Assembly (NCBI GenBank): GCA_965644295.1 | Contig: CBFFRP010000185.1 | Location: forward strand, 124,001 to 188,000 | Direction of reading: 5' to 3' | DNA from: Paraphysomonas bandaiensis | Taxonomy: Eukaryota > Chrysophyceae | DNA length: 64,000 nt | Shown: in pieces, positions 63,514 through 64,000 of the stretch | Layout of the letters: the number at the start of each line of letters is the position of its first letter | Numbering within the stretch: position 1 is the stretch's first letter | Made by a program: the position numbers and the translations under genes | The notes under the pieces: model-generated | Told to the model about the DNA's origin: nothing | The model's database searches: none | The model's input: only the letters and a program-made list of their open reading frames with translations

Positions 63514-64000
63514 CTACGCTATCTGTACATGAGGGCTCAAAATCTGTGATGCTTGCTCCGATAGCTGCTCCTTTGTAATATATCCAGCTTCTCCAACGGA
63601 AGCAGCTAATGTACTGATGGTACTCTTCGACAGGTGAAGTATATTACCCTCCCCGTCAATAGCACTATGCACCTTCCGGGAATCAATGAGAGACTGCACA
63701 AGAAGCAGACACAAAACTGTAGAAATATTGAATTCATCCGCCAGTTCTTCTACAGATATAACCTATAGTATACCAAAGTATTTTGATTGATATCATATGG
63801 GTAAGTTTTAGGTCGCCACGATACCTCTCTCTCCGAAATTCTGGTGCACAGTAAGTCCAGATCCTTCTCACCAAGAGATGAGTCATCTAGCGATACAGGG
63901 TCTTTCCAAGGGTTGTACTCTAAAGCAAGCTTCCTTTCTCGTTCTAATCTCACGCGCTCTGCTTCTTCTTCCTTCCGCTGAAATTCCAACTCCTTTTCAT
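63514..64000 (-). CDS. DDRGK1: DDRGK1 (UFBP1)-like protein, C-terminal part; gene runs off the window
   Basis: Two exon parts: 64000-63825 (open to the edge, start outside the window) and 63762-63514, joined by a 62-nt intron (GTATCG...ACTATAG) in frame. The first part is a charged helix (EFQRKEEEAERVRLERERK) leading to EYNPWKDPVSLDDSSLG. The second is a winged-helix domain: VISVEELADEFNIS, VQSLIDSRKVHSAIDGEGN, LHLSKSTISTLAASVGEAG, ITKEQLSEQASQIL. This order fits the DDRGK/PCI-like domain of DDRGK1, where DDRGKFIYI is the namesake strand; here it reads DGEGNILHL. DDRGK1 is an ER-anchored component of the UFM1 ligase complex (with UFL1) and works in ER-phagy and ribosome quality control. Only the C-terminal ~138 codons are in view. 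Confidence 0.72.

Noticed and set aside
1-64000. Red alga or plant as source, suggested by MLO, GT77 and AP2-like genes
   Set aside because: A C2CD3-like centriole gene and a GCP6-like gene favour a flagellated organism, and the IPsR/WW/FK motif favours a stramenopile.

Overview
The window is nuclear DNA of a eukaryote, AT-rich between genes, with compact genes and very short introns (45-64 nt, GT..AG). The lineage cannot be fixed from sequence alone; a flagellated protist, most likely a stramenopile, fits best. Reasons: (i) the protein at 21242-22015 carries a V.F..I..V..VPSR.EY...WW..EEL..FK motif that I associate with stramenopile proteins; (ii) an MLO-type membrane protein, a GT77-type sugar transferase and an AP2-like domain occur together; (iii) a gamma-tubulin complex protein and a C2CD3-like centriole protein imply centrioles, which argues against a red alga or land plant.

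Host genes, left to right: an F-box/LRR protein (-); a C1-C1-C2-WW protein (+); a putative AP2-like nuclear protein (-); the motif protein (+); two small genes after a TATG microsatellite, the second perhaps CENP-M-like (+); a 1832-residue GCP6-like gamma-tubulin complex protein with about 17 tandem 37-residue repeats (-); a Golgi-type GT77-like glycosyltransferase (-); a SERF/At2g23090-like small protein (+); an MLO-like protein ending in an EF-hand (-); a five-exon C2CD3-like multi-C2 protein (+); a secreted single-pass membrane protein with two GDGW modules (-); a secreted PLC-like phosphodiesterase-type protein (+); and the 3' end of a DDRGK1 (UFMylation) gene running off the right edge (-).

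The genes stand largely in head-to-head pairs separated by 512-828 bp. All recognised transposons lie in the convergent 3'-to-3' intervals: 4.6-18.2 kb (a 5'-truncated LINE, split by a young Ty3/gypsy element with near-identical 1.1-kb LTRs, then a SINE-like element); 25.5-29.8 kb (a second LINE copy with an exact 225-bp flanking duplication, a SINE-like copy, and decayed copies of a second LINE subfamily); 52.2-54.1 kb (SINE-like element, hAT transposase fossil, nested LINE tail); and 59.4-63.2 kb (two related hAT elements, a 125-bp hAT-type MITE, a SINE-like element). Target-site duplications can be read directly for many of them.

The most noteworthy points are the repeat-bearing GCP6-like protein, the MLO/EF-hand fusion, a LINE/SINE pair sharing a 3' tail, unusually long and variable LINE target-site duplications, and the strict confinement of transposons to convergent intervals. 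No tRNA, rRNA, CRISPR array or bacterial-type operon was seen.
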